Notes under the pieces: model-generated
The model's database searches: none
Told to the model about the DNA's origin: nothing
Seen by the model: the letters and a program-made list of their open reading frames with translations, nothing else
Translations under genes and position numbers: made by a program
Part shown: piece after piece, positions 1 to 8,616 of the stretch
How positions within the stretch are numbered: position 1 is the stretch's first letter
Layout: each line of letters begins with the position of its first letter
Assembly (NCBI RefSeq): GCF_017592825.1
Contig: NZ_JAGFMD010000001.1
Location: 620,001-684,000 of the forward strand
DNA: 64,000 nt
Direction: 5' to 3'
Source: Roseivirga sp. E12
GTDB taxonomy: Bacteria > Bacteroidota > Bacteroidia > Cytophagales > Cyclobacteriaceae

Positions 1-2403
1 CATATCGTTAATCTGAGCTTCTCGATCTAGTTCATAATAGAGCTCCAATGCTCGGTCAGCGTCTTCTAATCTGAAATAGCTCTCTGCTCTAAAGAATTTG
101 GCTTGATGACGAAGCGGGCTTTCAGAATAGTTCTTTTCATAATCTTCAAATGCCCCTATTGCCGCACTATACTCTTGACCATAATACTTGTTCTTGGCTG
201 CTTCCAGTTCTATTGTTTCCAAAGACTGGTTATCCGGATTGGCCCCTCGATACTTAGCCAGGTACTGATCAAACTCAAGTACTTTATTATTTAGCTTCAG
301 TGTGTTTTGCAAACCAAGCAATGCACTATTCGCCACCTTACTGGTCACATAGTTATTTAGAATCGTTTTGTAGTCTTCTTCAGCTTTATCCAATTCATTC
401 AAATTGAAATAGGCCAAAGCTCTACTTTCATAGGCATATGGTATAAAAGGACTTTGCTGTAATTTTTCAATTACCCGAGTAAATCCTATGATCGATTCTC
501 TATACGAGTTCGCTTCCAATTGAATTTGTGCCTTCTTATAGATGGCATCATCATAATACCTCGAACGACTGTGTCGGTTGATCACAACATCAAGTGCCTG
601 AATTGCTTCTGTACTCTTATTCTGAAAATCTCTGACCACCCCTTTTTGGAAGTAAGCATAGTCTACATTCGGATTGTTGTTGTCGATAGCCCTTTGATAA
701 TATGAGATGGCTGTGGCATATTCTTTATCTACATAATAGCAGTCTGCCAACCTGAGAATAGCATCATCATAGTTCAGTCTGTTCGGTTCATTTTGGAGTG
801 CATCGACATACCTTTTTAGATAGACACGAGCTCTGGAATAGTCTTGCGTATTATAATAGACATACCCTACGCCATAGTTTGCTTTTAAGTAGTACTCTGA
901 ATTTCTATTTCTTGTCTCAAACACCTTCTGGTAACTCCTAATAGCTTCTGCATAAGATCGAGAAGTGGCTTGAGCTTCTGCTTTCCAAAACAAGGCTCCT
1001 GTCTCTAGGTCTTTGTCCGATCGATACGTTAATGATTTATCGAAGAGTTGGATGGCAGTTTTGTACTTGCCTGTATTGTAATACTCCGTCCCTTTGTAAA
1101 AAGTAACCTTCTGATAAGCCTCTTTTATACGATCAGTCTTGTTCTCAATTCTTTCTATGAAAGCAATAGCTCGCTGAAAGTCATTCGTATTGAGGAAAGC
1201 TTCCGATAAGAGATTATTCGCCTCAGGAATGTACGAAGAGGCTGGAAACTGTTTGATAAACCTATCCAATGACACGATGGCCTGAGAATATTTTTTAGCC
1301 TCGAAGTTCACTTTAGCAAAATTGAAAGCTGATTCTTCTTGAATAGTCGTGTTAAACGAAAGCTTACTTGCTTTATCAAATGCAGACGAAGCAAAGAGAT
1401 AGTTTTCATTCTCAACATATAGTTGGCCTAGATAGTAGGAAGCTAACTGTGCCACAGTATCTTCTTTCAAGGCTACTCTTTTGAAATCTTCAATAGCCTT
1501 GTCACCATTGCCCAACACAAAGTTTGAGTATGCAATTCTGTAAAGTGTTTCATCAGTAATGCTTTGCCCCGCTATTTGGCGATACAAATCATAAAATTCG
1601 ATGGACTCTTCAAAACGCTCTTGATTGTAAGCCGACTCTGCAGCCAATTGGTAAATCTGATACAGATAATCCATCCTCCGGCTCTCAGTAGCGATGTCTT
1701 TGAAATTACCAGCATAAGCCAGCACTTCACCATATCGACTTTGCTGGAAGTAAGCACTGGTAATCATAATCGGTACCCGAAACTTGTATTTATCACTTTC
1801 CTCTGCCCTCTTTAAATCGACTAAAACCTTGTCATAGTTTTTATCGAGGTAAGCCAAGAAGCCTGAATAATAATTGGCATCAGCGTAATAAGGACTATTC
1901 TGGACCTTTGCCAAGTCAAAATATTCTATGGATTCCTCCTTTTTATTAAGGCTAAAAGCAGAATAGCCAATTTTGAAGTTCGTCTCAGACCTTTCTTCAT
2001 TATTAAGGACATTGACATTGGCCAGCTTCAGATACTTATTGGCGGTTTGCCAATCTCTAGCTTCGAAAGCATTGACGCCTAAATTATAATAGGCTTTGGC
2101 TGCTTTGGGGTGGTTTGGCCGCTTTGCCACAAAATCGGCAATGAGCTGTGTACCATCAGGGTTTTCTAAGTTTAAGGCGCAGTAGGCTACATAGTATTCT
2201 GCATCGGCCTTTTTGATTTCGTCATTCCCTTCGTTCAGGTATCTCTCAAATTGTTCTCGAGCAGCACTAAATTTATGCTTATCAAGCAACTCTAAACCAA
2301 ATCGATAATATCGGTTTTCGTTGTTTTGATGTAGCGTATTTTGAGCATTTAATGACCCGAGAGCAAAAAGTGAGATAGTGAGTAAAAAAGTTATCTTTCT
2401 CAT
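1..2403 (-). CDS. Large exported TPR-repeat protein, C-terminus outside the window
   Basis: An open frame of 801 codons runs from the ATG at 2403 to the left edge without a stop, so the C-terminus lies outside. The N-terminus has a signal peptide of about 20 residues (MRKITFLLTISLFALGSLNA, then Q). The rest is a long series of roughly 35-residue helical repeats with A/Y/F patterns typical of TPR and Sel1-like arrays, such as YYNLGVNAFEARDWQTA and YRIAYSNFVLGNGDKAIEDF. Bacteroidota encode many such periplasmic TPR scaffold proteins, often of the YbgF/BamD type. Partner and function cannot be read from the sequence. The exported TPR assignment is secure. Confidence 0.85.
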   Translation of the reverse strand, partial: MRKITFLLTISLFALGSLNAQNTLHQNNENRYYRFGLELLDKHKFSAAREQFERYLNEGNDEIKKADAEYYVAYCALNLENPDGTQLIADFVAKRPNHPKAAKAYYNLGVNAFEARDWQTANKYLKLANVNVLNNEERSETNFKIGYSAFSLNKKEESIEYFDLAKVQNSPYYADANYYSGFLAYLDKNYDKVLVDLKRAEESDKYKFRVPIMITSAYFQQSRYGEVLAYAGNFKDIATESRRMDYLYQIYQLAAESAYNQERFEESIEFYDLYRQIAGQSITDETLYRIAYSNFVLGNGDKAIEDFKRVALKEDTVAQLASYYLGQLYVENENYLFASSAFDKASKLSFNTTIQEESAFNFAKVNFEAKKYSQAIVSLDRFIKQFPASSYIPEANNLLSEAFLNTNDFQRAIAFIERIENKTDRIKEAYQKVTFYKGTEYYNTGKYKTAIQLFDKSLTYRSDKDLETGALFWKAEAQATSRSYAEAIRSYQKVFETRNRNSEYYLKANYGVGYVYYNTQDYSRARVYLKRYVDALQNEPNRLNYDDAILRLADCYYVDKEYATAISYYQRAIDNNNPNVDYAYFQKGVVRDFQNKSTEAIQALDVVINRHSRSRYYDDAIYKKAQIQLEANSYRESIIGFTRVIEKLQQSPFIPYAYESRALAYFNLNELDKAEEDYKTILNNYVTSKVANSALLGLQNTLKLNNKVLEFDQYLAKYRGANPDNQSLETIELEAAKNKYYGQEYSAAIGAFEDYEKNYSESPLRHQAKFFRAESYFRLEDADRALELYYELDREAQINDM

Positions 2404-2476
2404 CAATATTTATTTGCTCGCTTAAACTCTAAACTCCTTTTGGCAATGATTATTGTCAGCTTGTCGACCAAGTCCA

Positions 2477-3499
2477 TCAATGCATTAATTTAAATACTAA
2501 TTCCTTTAATATCTCCTCTTCCTTCATTGCCCCCGCATTCACTCCTTTTGATCTTAAATCGGCTTGGTGTAAATGTTTAATGTTCTGAATAACTTTTGTC
2601 ATGGCATAATGAGATGCAGCCATTTTATACTCTTTAACAACAAAAGGAGGTACTCCAATCGCCCTTGCCAAACCACTATCCGACTTATCTTTGGCGCTAT
2701 GTACTTTCAATAATTTGGTATAGTAACCATAGAGCAGTGCAATCATCGGGATTATAGAATGTGCTCTAATGTTGGCTGAAAAGTAATTTACAATCTTCCC
2801 TGCCTTGAGAACATTTCTTTCGGATATCGCTTTTTGAAGCTCAAAGACATTGTAATCTTTGTTAATGCCAACATACTTTTGAATTAGCGCTTCATTGATC
2901 TCTTCCCCATCCTTGAGGTTGATCGCCACCTTACTGATTTCATTACTCAACCGCTCTAGGTTGGTGCCGATATATTCGGCCAAGAGCTGTACAGACTGGT
3001 AATTGATCCTTAATCCTTTACCAGCAACATAAGCCTCGATCCACTTAGGCAATTCGTAGTCGCGAAGCTTAGCAGTATTTACAAGAAGTGCCTTCTTGGC
3101 TAGTGCCTTGGATAACGGCTTCCTTCCATCTACCTTCTTATGCTTATGGGCAAAAACTAAAACTGTAGATGGCACTGGATTGTCAAGATAATCCATCAAC
3201 AGTTTTTGGCCTTCCTCCTTGCCGATGTCTTGAATATCCTTGGCCTCTTTTACCATCACCACTTGACGTTCAGCCATCATAGGAAAACGTCTTGCATTGG
3301 TAATGACCTGACTCATGACTACATCCTTACCATACATAATGGTCTGGTTGAACCCTTTTTCGGCTTCTTGCAGACAGTTTTGTTCAATAAAGTCGGAAAT
3401 TTGGTCGATATAGAACGATTCATCGCCCTGTAGAAAATATACCGGAGCGTACTTTCCGGCCTTCAAATCACTTAATACCTGATCGGGATGCAGACTCAT
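2477..3499 (-). CDS. holA: DNA polymerase III subunit delta (HolA)
   Basis: The 340-residue product matches the delta subunit of the replicative clamp loader, which opens the beta clamp on DNA. Family features seen are the N-terminal PVYFLQGDESFYIDQI segment, a RRFPMMAERQVVMVKEA segment and the C-terminal helical collar with a typical LHQADLRSKG end. The frame is open to a GTG at 3523, but a perfect -7 box (TATATTTG, minus strand, 3518-3511) lies inside that extension, so I start at the ATG at 3499 (MSLHPDQVLSDLKAGKYAPV). It is transcribed divergently from the TPR gene at 3595. Confidence 0.93.
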   Translation of the reverse strand: MSLHPDQVLSDLKAGKYAPVYFLQGDESFYIDQISDFIEQNCLQEAEKGFNQTIMYGKDVVMSQVITNARRFPMMAERQVVMVKEAKDIQDIGKEEGQKLLMDYLDNPVPSTVLVFAHKHKKVDGRKPLSKALAKKALLVNTAKLRDYELPKWIEAYVAGKGLRINYQSVQLLAEYIGTNLERLSNEISKVAINLKDGEEINEALIQKYVGINKDYNVFELQKAISERNVLKAGKIVNYFSANIRAHSIIPMIALLYGYYTKLLKVHSAKDKSDSGLARAIGVPPFVVKEYKMAASHYAMTKVIQNIKHLHQADLRSKGVNAGAMKEEEILKELVFKLMH

Positions 3500-3510
3500 A
3501 GACTTGGAAT

Positions 3511-3518
3511 CAAATATA
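3511..3518 (-). promoter_or_regulatory. -7 promoter box of holA
   Basis: The minus strand reads TATATTTG, a full match to the Bacteroidota -7 consensus TAnnTTTG, 11 nt before the ATG at 3499. No good TTG -33 box is seen at the usual spacing. The position implies a very short 5' leader and decides the holA start. Confidence 0.6.
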
Positions 3519-3520
3519 GT

Positions 3521-3543
3521 CACTCGTTTCTATTTTTCGAGTG
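3521..3543. promoter_or_regulatory. Inverted repeat between divergent promoters
   Basis: CACTCG and CGAGTG form perfect 6-bp arms around an 11-bp AT-rich centre, placed between the divergent -7 boxes of holA and the TPR gene. It could be a shared operator. No T-run follows, so a terminator is less likely. Confidence 0.35.
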
Positions 3544-3570
3544 ATTGAACTAAGACTTTTACAAGCTGTT

Positions 3571-3578
3571 TATATTTG
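3571..3578 (+). promoter_or_regulatory. -7 promoter box of the TPR gene
   Basis: TATATTTG matches TAnnTTTG fully and ends 16 nt before the ATG at 3595. A TTG at 3545-3547 is 23 bp upstream, a little further than the usual 17-21. The box supports the 3595 start over the GTG at 3541. Confidence 0.6.
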
Positions 3579-3594
3579 CATTAAACGGATATTG

Positions 3595-4281
3595 ATGTCA
3601 TCGGAATTAATCAAAAAAGGAATTGAATCTTGTCGGAATGGTGCCTTCGAAATGGGCGTGTCTTTTTTCAATGAGGCACTCGCCAAAGACTCAAATCAGG
3701 CAGAAGCCCTTTACAATAGAGCAAGGGCCTTATCGAAGCTTGGAAGGCTTGAAGATTCCTTAAAGGACTTTAAAAAACTTACAGAAATTGATGATTCAAA
3801 TGCCTCATATATAGGAGATTATGCTGTTTCACTTCATTTAAATGATAAGAATAATCTTGCGAAAGAAGCTTTTGAGAAAGCTCTCACATTGGAGCCTGAA
3901 AACCCCTACCGCTACTCCTCACGCGCTTTCTTCAAGGATAGGATTGGTGACTTGGAAGGTGCGATACAAGATTATGAGAAGGCCATAGCCCTAGACCCTG
4001 AGGATGCCGTTGCTTTAAATAACAAAGGGTTAGTAGAGGAAAAACTGGGTTATAAAGATAAGGCCAAGGACAGTTTTGATAAGTCCAATGAATTGGTTGG
4101 TTATCGACCCGAGTCAAAAACTGTTTCTGATGATGTTTCAACAGTTCCTAATAGTACTCAGGAGACTTCCTCCCCGACTTCTAGAGGACAGGTTATCAAA
4201 TCGGTATTTACAAAAGATGGCTTCAAAGACTTTGCTCGATTCTCAAAAGATTTATTGAGCCCAAAACGAAAAAAGAAGTAG
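3595..4281 (+). CDS. Small cytoplasmic TPR protein
   Basis: A 228-residue protein with about four TPR units (for example ALYNRARALSKLGRLEDSLK and AIQDYEKAIALDPEDAVALN), followed by a Ser/Thr-rich linker and a basic C-terminus ending in KRKKK. No signal peptide or membrane segment is seen, so it is probably a cytoplasmic adaptor. An in-frame GTG at 3541 would add 18 residues, but the -7 box at 3571 lies inside that extension. No enzymatic domain is visible and the partner is unknown. Confidence 0.85.
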   Translation: MSSELIKKGIESCRNGAFEMGVSFFNEALAKDSNQAEALYNRARALSKLGRLEDSLKDFKKLTEIDDSNASYIGDYAVSLHLNDKNNLAKEAFEKALTLEPENPYRYSSRAFFKDRIGDLEGAIQDYEKAIALDPEDAVALNNKGLVEEKLGYKDKAKDSFDKSNELVGYRPESKTVSDDVSTVPNSTQETSSPTSRGQVIKSVFTKDGFKDFARFSKDLLSPKRKKK

Positions 4282-4388
4282 TCGATCATCACTCTTCGGA
4301 TTCCTTCGTAAACACCTTTGGTACAGCTATAGACGCTAGCTATGAAAACTTATTTCAACTAATTCGTTTATTTACAAAAAATCAACCT

Positions 4389-4973
4389 ATGAAAAAGCTA
4401 TACATTCTAACTCTTGCCCTACTTTGTTCTGCCCCATCCATCGCTCAAAAGAATAAGGCCGACCAAATCAAAATGGCCGTTCAAGCCGCACCTGTAGAAG
4501 CGCGAGATGGAGCGCATGTTTATGGCTTCGATGATGATGGAAACTTTATTACGCTCCGCGAAGGGACTAATAACTTTGTCGTTCGAGCAGATGATCCCAA
4601 TAAGGATGGCTTTGAGATTGTATGCTACCCCAAGGATGTAGAGCCATTTATGGCACGTGGAAGAGCATTGAAAGCTGAAGGCAAAAACAGAGGAGAAATC
4701 TTTGCCATCCGTGAGAAAGAAATGATGGACGGCACACTTCAAAAACCAGGATATGGTTCCACGCTTCAGATTTACTATGGAAAAGATGCTAAGTATAACA
4801 CTGAAACAGGCAAAGTGGAAGGCGGTTCGTTTAGGTATGTTATCTATACACCCCTGGCCACTGCTCTAACCACAGGTTTGCCAGAAAAACCAAATGGTGG
4901 CGGACACCCATGGGTGATGTTTCCAGGGCTTTACAGGGCACACATTATGATAACTCCACCTGCAGGAAAGTAA
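4389..4973 (+). CDS. Exported protein of unknown function
   Basis: The 194-residue product starts with a clear signal peptide (MKKLYILTLALLCSAPSIAQ). The mature part is rich in charged and aromatic residues and has a Gly-rich segment near the end (PNGGGHPWVMFPGLYRAHIM). I do not recognise the family and see no catalytic motif. It stands alone between the TPR gene and the LytTR regulator gene, on the same strand as both, with about 100 bp of non-coding sequence on either side. It is probably periplasmic or secreted. Confidence 0.75.
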   Translation: MKKLYILTLALLCSAPSIAQKNKADQIKMAVQAAPVEARDGAHVYGFDDDGNFITLREGTNNFVVRADDPNKDGFEIVCYPKDVEPFMARGRALKAEGKNRGEIFAIREKEMMDGTLQKPGYGSTLQIYYGKDAKYNTETGKVEGGSFRYVIYTPLATALTTGLPEKPNGGGHPWVMFPGLYRAHIMITPPAGK

Positions 4974-5059
4974 GTATACCAGAGCATAAGCACCACAAAA
5001 CACACCTCTTGTAAAACCCTTTCTTATAGGTTATTTTTGGTCATACATCACAATTTTGC

Positions 5060-5818
5060 ATGACTAAAATTAGAATCCTTGTTGCTGAAGACAATCCAAT
5101 TCATGCGACTCGAATGGACATGTTACTCGATGAGATGGGCTACGAAAACGTTGGTATTTATGCCAAATCGGACGAATTTCTACGAACCTTTCATGCCGTC
5201 AAACCAGACCTTGTTCTTCTCGACATTGAGTTAGAAGGTAACAAAGATGGTGTGGAAATTGCCGCAAAAATTACTGCGTCATCACCCGTTCCGGTGATTT
5301 TCACTTCTGCCCTGGAGGACAAGAAAACTCTCGAAAGAGCTCAAGTCACTAATCCTTATGCGTATCTCGTAAAACCAGTAGAAAAAGGCTCACTTCAAGC
5401 TTCCATTGAATTGGCGGTCTACAAATTCGCCAAGGACCAAGAAAAAGATGAATTGAATGAGCCGTTTGGTGGTTGGAAGGAAGATCTGTTAGTTACGGAT
5501 GGATTTTTTGTAAAAGCAGGAAGCAAATTGGAAAAAGTGCACTATGCAGATGTGTTATGGATAGAAGTAGCACAAGAACGCTACTGCGACATCGTTACCT
5601 CTAGTCGTAATTATCATTTAAGGACTTCCATTGCGAGTTTGGCCGAAAAATTGGCTCCTTCAGCATTTGTAAGAATTCACAGAAGGTATATCGTCAATGC
5701 ATCAAAAATTGATAGCATTGACGAATCTGATTTGACTATAGAAGTTGGTGAACATACATTATCAATGGGTAAGACATACAAAACACATTTGATTAAAAGG
5801 TTACAAATGTTGCATTAA
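5060..5818 (+). CDS. LytTR-family response regulator
   Basis: A 252-residue cytoplasmic response regulator. The receiver domain covers about residues 1-125, with the acidic pocket VAEDN, phospho-acceptor Asp55 (LVLLDIELEG) and Lys105 (YLVKPVE). A LytTR DNA-binding domain follows at about 150-250, with the family's VRIHRRYIVNASKID segment. The histidine kinase gene starts 10 bp downstream, so the two form an operon and presumably a cognate pair. Three repeats at 7931-7981, just beyond that kinase, have LytTR-site geometry and are a plausible target. Confidence 0.93.
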   Translation: MTKIRILVAEDNPIHATRMDMLLDEMGYENVGIYAKSDEFLRTFHAVKPDLVLLDIELEGNKDGVEIAAKITASSPVPVIFTSALEDKKTLERAQVTNPYAYLVKPVEKGSLQASIELAVYKFAKDQEKDELNEPFGGWKEDLLVTDGFFVKAGSKLEKVHYADVLWIEVAQERYCDIVTSSRNYHLRTSIASLAEKLAPSAFVRIHRRYIVNASKIDSIDESDLTIEVGEHTLSMGKTYKTHLIKRLQMLH

Positions 5819-5827
5819 CTTTTAAGA

Positions 5828-7921
5828 GTGGTGAAATCCTCAGTTCAAAACTTACCCCTCCCCTTAGTGCAGTCCAAACTCTTACGTTCTGTATTAATTA
5901 TGGCAATCTCAATTGTCGCCTCACTATCTTACGGGCAAGGTACAAGTGTAGACCTCCAAGAAGAACTTCTTGAGGCCCTCGAAAAGGAGAATGTAGGGAT
6001 AAAGGATGCTGAATTCATAATTTCTAATAAAGATAATCTCCCTCAAATAGCAGGAGAATTACTTATGAATGCCGAGCCGCAAGATTCTTTGACTGAAAAG
6101 ATCTTCAATACCTCGAGCGACTTTCTGAATATTTCACTTGAGGCTTGTGACATCATGGGCGATGTACTTTACTCTCTAGCTGAAAAATTAAATGACCAGA
6201 AACTTCTAGGACGTGCAAACTTAATCAAAGGGCTCGCTCAGGGTGATTTAGGCAATCTAGAAGTAGGACTGGAACATCTATTTCTTGCCCTTGACATCAT
6301 TGATCCAAAGTTGGACCCAAAGGCCTATGGAAACACCATCAATAATATTGCTGGCATATATTTAATGTCTGAAGACTATGAAAAAGCAATTGAGTACTAC
6401 AAACTAACTCAAGATTTTGCAAGGGCCAACAACGATCAATTCCTGCTGCTAAAAGGGATTCAAAATGTTGCAGTACCTCTCACATTCATTGATGAATATG
6501 ATAGTGCGATTGTGTACTTAAACAAAGCGTTGATGTTGGCTCGGGAGCTAGATGAAACCTTATTGGAAGCATATGCTCTTGGCAATCTTGCCAGCATTTA
6601 CTTTGAACAAAATGAATTCAAGAAAGCACTAAAATATCAACTGGAGGGGATAGCTCTGGAGGCCAAAATTGAAGACTTCTTGGGAATGATTGATTCTCAT
6701 GGCGTGTTGGCCAGGTGTTACAGTGTGCTTGGTGACCATCAGAAGGCTGACTATCACTTCCAGCAATCCTATGATCTTGCCATCCAAGTAAACGCGCCTA
6801 ACAAACTTTTAAATCTATATGAAGCTCAAGGCGAGGTCTATAGCCAGAGAGGGGAATATGAAAAGGCCTTTGGCTATGCTGTACTATATAACAAACTCTA
6901 CGATAGCCTCCTCAACGCAGAAAGAAATGCACAAATGGTAGAAATGAGGGAAAAATATGAAACAGATCAAAAAGAAGCTGCTATACAAGAGTTGCAGATA
7001 AGAGAACAGCTCGCTAAAAACCGAAATACAATATTAGTCATTACCTCACTTCTCTTCTTGATAGCCACCATTTCAGGCTTTCTCCTATTTTTTCAGATCC
7101 GGAAAAGGAAAAGAGAAGCAGATGAAAGGAATGCACTTGTCACCAGCATTAATAAAAAATTGAGCGACTCTCAAGACGAGTTACTCGCCTTAAATAAGAC
7201 CAAAGATCAGTTCTTCGCAGTAATAGCACATGATTTACGCGGTCCAATTACATCTTTTCAGGGTATTGGGAAATTAATTGAATATACTCTGCAAAAGGGC
7301 GGTGAAGATAAACTTCAAGAACTTATAACCTCTATCGATAATTCTGCACAGGGTGTCAGCACGTTACTTGACAACTTACTCAAATGGTCTTTATCGCAGA
7401 CAGGCACCTTGGCATTCAAAGGAGATTCCCTCAACTTGACACAGCTAATTTCGGACATTGCTGATATCTATGCCTCAACAAGCCAATCAAAAGGAGTTGA
7501 ACTAAATATTCTGATCGACAAGGACCTTTGGGTTTATGGTGATCGAAATATGCTTAGTACCGTGCTGAGAAATTTAATCGGAAATGCACTCAAATTCACT
7601 CCTCATGATGGATGTATCACAGTAGTCCATAGAGTAGAAAACAACCATTTAACTATTGAGGTTTGCGATTCGGGAATCGGTATTCCTGAAGAAAAACTCG
7701 ATAAAATCTTCGACCTCTCCGAAAACAAGAGCACCCTTGGGACCCAAGGAGAAAAAGGTACGGGTCTGGGACTGATGCTCTGTAAAGAATTCATTGAAGC
7801 ACATGGAGGTACGATCAACATTACTAGTAAACCTGGCAATGGTACTTCTATAAGCTTTTCACTTCCAATGGAAGAAGCTCACGAGCCGAAACCCTCAACT
7901 ACCGTATTGGAGGAAGTGTAG
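5828..7921 (+). CDS. Hybrid-free sensor histidine kinase with periplasmic TPR domain
   Basis: The 697-residue product has an N-terminal signal segment (about 15-36), TPR units over about 120-370, a short coiled coil, one transmembrane helix (about 401-424), a HisKA domain with phospho-acceptor His468 (VIAHDLRGP) and a HATPase domain with N box (LRNLIGNALKF), DSGIGIP and GTGLGL motifs. The TPR sensor should therefore face the periplasm. Start: two consecutive GTG codons at 5828 and 5831. The ATG at 5900 would remove the basic part of the signal, so I prefer GTG. Partner of the regulator at 5060. Kinases of this class usually pair with OmpR-type regulators, so pairing with LytTR is slightly unusual. 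Confidence 0.9.
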   Translation: MVKSSVQNLPLPLVQSKLLRSVLIMAISIVASLSYGQGTSVDLQEELLEALEKENVGIKDAEFIISNKDNLPQIAGELLMNAEPQDSLTEKIFNTSSDFLNISLEACDIMGDVLYSLAEKLNDQKLLGRANLIKGLAQGDLGNLEVGLEHLFLALDIIDPKLDPKAYGNTINNIAGIYLMSEDYEKAIEYYKLTQDFARANNDQFLLLKGIQNVAVPLTFIDEYDSAIVYLNKALMLARELDETLLEAYALGNLASIYFEQNEFKKALKYQLEGIALEAKIEDFLGMIDSHGVLARCYSVLGDHQKADYHFQQSYDLAIQVNAPNKLLNLYEAQGEVYSQRGEYEKAFGYAVLYNKLYDSLLNAERNAQMVEMREKYETDQKEAAIQELQIREQLAKNRNTILVITSLLFLIATISGFLLFFQIRKRKREADERNALVTSINKKLSDSQDELLALNKTKDQFFAVIAHDLRGPITSFQGIGKLIEYTLQKGGEDKLQELITSIDNSAQGVSTLLDNLLKWSLSQTGTLAFKGDSLNLTQLISDIADIYASTSQSKGVELNILIDKDLWVYGDRNMLSTVLRNLIGNALKFTPHDGCITVVHRVENNHLTIEVCDSGIGIPEEKLDKIFDLSENKSTLGTQGEKGTGLGLMLCKEFIEAHGGTINITSKPGNGTSISFSLPMEEAHEPKPSTTVLEEV

Positions 7922-7930
7922 TCAGTTCTC

Positions 7931-7981
7931 ATTCATGAACAAATTACTTTGATTCATGAAGCATTCTCATCTATTCACGTA
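7931..7981. promoter_or_regulatory. Three 9-bp direct repeats in 21-bp phase (candidate LytTR site)
   Basis: ATTCATGAA occurs at 7931-7939 and 7952-7960, and the related ATTCACGTA at 7973-7981, each start exactly 21 bp after the last. LytTR domains typically bind pairs of 9-bp direct repeats separated by 12-13 bp, which is this spacing. The site lies between the kinase gene of a LytTR pair and the operon starting at 8041. Confidence 0.45.
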
Positions 7982-8040
7982 CACAATTGCCCGCTGAGGC
8001 AGTGATTCGCATCATATTTGGAGAGTTCCTCTTATCAATT

Positions 8041-8616
8041 ATGAGCGTCAAAAGAATAAAACGAAAAATTGCCAGCGGAGAACTTGAGCTAATCACTAGC
8101 TGGAAGCTCGACTCGGAAGATATCAAGAGTTACCTGAGAGAACAGGTCAAATCCGATAAGAAGCAGGCCATTCAGTCTGCACTAATTCTCCCAGTCTTAT
8201 TTTTCATCATATTAGTTGTACAGACCAGAGGAGATGATTTTGCCTCTTTTAAAGCATTCTTTGATTATTTCAAGTTAACCTTCCTGTTCCCTGCCGCCTG
8301 GTTTCCACCATTCTTCATCATCGCTTCACTTGTGCATAAAAGAAAAAGAGTACGGTTGAGAAAAGCAGCGGAAGCCCAGTTTGGCAACAATTGGTTCCTT
8401 TTTGGCACCCTCTACCTGAATTGGAATAGATGGCACCAACTTAGGGCAGTCCAAATTGACCACGACAGAAAGCCAAAGGTCATTATGTTCCAACTTGAAG
8501 TCAACCAATATTCAAGAAGCAGAGGGATCAGAACATATGAAATCCCTATCCCAAAGAATAGCCTCGATCAGGCGATTACACTAGAAAAATTTCACAATCA
8601 AAATCTATCAAAATGA
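8041..8616 (+). CDS. Small membrane protein of unknown function
   Basis: The 191-residue product (MSVKRIKRKIASGELELITS) has a basic N-terminus, two hydrophobic segments at about residues 45-65 and 83-105, and a soluble C-terminal half with several Trp residues (FGNNWFLFGTLYLNWNRWHQ). The frame is open to a TTG at 7987, but the ATG at 8041 gives a normal start. Its TGA overlaps the ATG of the lectin gene by 4 bp, suggesting translational coupling. The two products may act together at the envelope, but the family is not recognised. Confidence 0.75.
   Translation: MSVKRIKRKIASGELELITSWKLDSEDIKSYLREQVKSDKKQAIQSALILPVLFFIILVVQTRGDDFASFKAFFDYFKLTFLFPAAWFPPFFIIASLVHKRKRVRLRKAAEAQFGNNWFLFGTLYLNWNRWHQLRAVQIDHDRKPKVIMFQLEVNQYSRSRGIRTYEIPIPKNSLDQAITLEKFHNQNLSK

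Noticed and set aside
1564-1815. Plus-strand frame inside the large TPR gene
   Set aside because: The minus strand encodes a continuous TPR protein across the whole interval; the plus frame has no protein-like features.
3541-3594. GTG start for the TPR gene at 3541
   Set aside because: A full-consensus -7 box lies inside the extension and the added residues are not conserved-looking; the ATG at 3595 fits better.
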